A DNA stretch of 5,367 nt from contig QAKL01000052.1 in assembly GCA_003343815.1 (NCBI GenBank), forward strand, positions 1 through 5,367, given 5' to 3'. The notes under the pieces were generated by a model that was given only the letters and a program-made list of their open reading frames with translations, was not told where the DNA came from and ran no database searches. Position numbers and translations under genes: made by a program. Source of the DNA: Clostridiales bacterium. Its GTDB lineage: Bacteria; Bacillota; Peptococcia; Peptococcales; Peptococcaceae. The stretch's first letter is position 1, and every line of letters begins with the position of its first letter. Below, one piece after another: positions 5,238 through 5,367 of the stretch.

Positions 5238-5311
5238 CGCCCGTTCGATTCCCATAAAAATAAAAAAGCTCAAAGGAAAACCTTTGAGCTTTAAGCGGGT
5301 AAAGGGAATCG
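5238..5311. repeat. Direct repeat copy B: spans the 3' end of the intact tRNA-Gly and its terminator
   Basis: This is the counterpart of 5025-5097, displaced by 213-214 bases. The two differ by one substitution and one A of length in the AT-rich part, plus the paired change in the hairpin top. Its minus-strand right part is the 3' end of the complete tRNA-Gly. Its left edge carries GTTCGATTCCC (5243-5253), an exact inverted copy of the T-arm sequence at 5304-5314, so the terminator lies between two opposed T-arm sequences. Confidence 0.8.
5256..5292 (-). terminator. Intrinsic terminator of tRNA-Gly
   Basis: On the minus strand a perfect 12-bp stem (5292-5281 with 5276-5265; core AAAGCTCAAAGG) with a TTTT loop is followed by TTTATTTTT. 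It begins one base after the tRNA discriminator position, so the tRNA appears to be the last product of its transcript. Confidence 0.88.
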
Positions 5312-5364
5312 AACCCTCATATTCAGCTTGGGAAGCTGATGTTCTACCACTAAACTATACCCGC
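5294..5364 (-). tRNA. tRNA-Gly, anticodon CCC
   Basis: This 71-base tRNA folds completely. The acceptor stem is GCGGGTA with TACCCGC (7 bp). The D arm is GTTT/GAAC around AGTGGTA. The anticodon stem is TCAGC/GCTGA around the loop TTCCCAA, giving anticodon CCC for the glycine codon GGG. The variable loop is four bases (ATAT). The T arm is GAGGG/CCCTT around TTCGATT. The discriminator is T and no CCA is encoded, so CCA must be added after transcription. Only three bases upstream are in the window, so its promoter or any preceding tRNA gene is not visible. Confidence 0.96.
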
Positions 5365-5367
5365 AAA

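Noticed and set aside
5025..5311. CRISPR array or insertion sequence
   Set aside because: There are only two copies, of about 73 bases with a 140-base gap, containing a tRNA end and a terminator. No transposase or cas gene is present.

Overview
The window comes from an endospore-forming Firmicute, probably a clostridial-type lineage rather than Bacillus. The evidence is a sporulation gene set (a BofA-like protein, SleB, YpeB, PdaA), AT-leaning DNA, strong GGAGG-type ribosome binding sites, TTG as well as ATG starts, and a tRNA gene without an encoded CCA. I cannot name a genus from sequence alone.

Layout. Positions 2-55 hold the last codons of an unidentified gene. A short two-gene unit follows: a YaaL-like DUF2508 protein (120-341) and BofA (355-609), the inhibitor of pro-sigma-K processing. 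It sits behind a sporulation-type promoter at 60-89 and ends at a probably bidirectional terminator (613-649). A small thioredoxin-fold protein (670-1038, minus strand) converges on that terminator and has its own sigma-A-like promoter (1069-1097). The divergent 319-base gap before the YigZ/IMPACT-family gene (1358-1990) holds a very AT-rich stretch and then four perfect DnaA boxes plus one near-perfect box within 84 bases, all on the same strand. This is the most unusual regulatory feature of the window.

Next is a spore cortex block: sleB (2073-2522), ypeB (2527-3876) and pdaA (3954-4970). PdaA-type enzymes make the muramic-delta-lactam that marks spore cortex. SleB is a germination enzyme that cuts delta-lactam-containing cortex, and YpeB is its required partner. 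Having maker and cutter side by side is a neat functional cluster. sleB is preceded by an exact match to the sigma-G consensus, with its -10 element placed in the centre of a perfect 8+8 inverted repeat that could be an operator.

The right end is non-coding apart from a tRNA-Gly(CCC) on the minus strand (5294-5364). The last 18 bases of that tRNA, its terminator and some flanking DNA are duplicated about 214 bases away (5025-5097), with a paired base change that keeps the terminator stem intact. This looks like a tRNA 3'-end duplication scar. I found no transposase, integrase, CRISPR array or riboswitch. I see no clear case for a wholly new system. The points that merit attention are the DnaA-box cluster, the sigma-G promoter with its embedded dyad, and the tRNA-end duplication.
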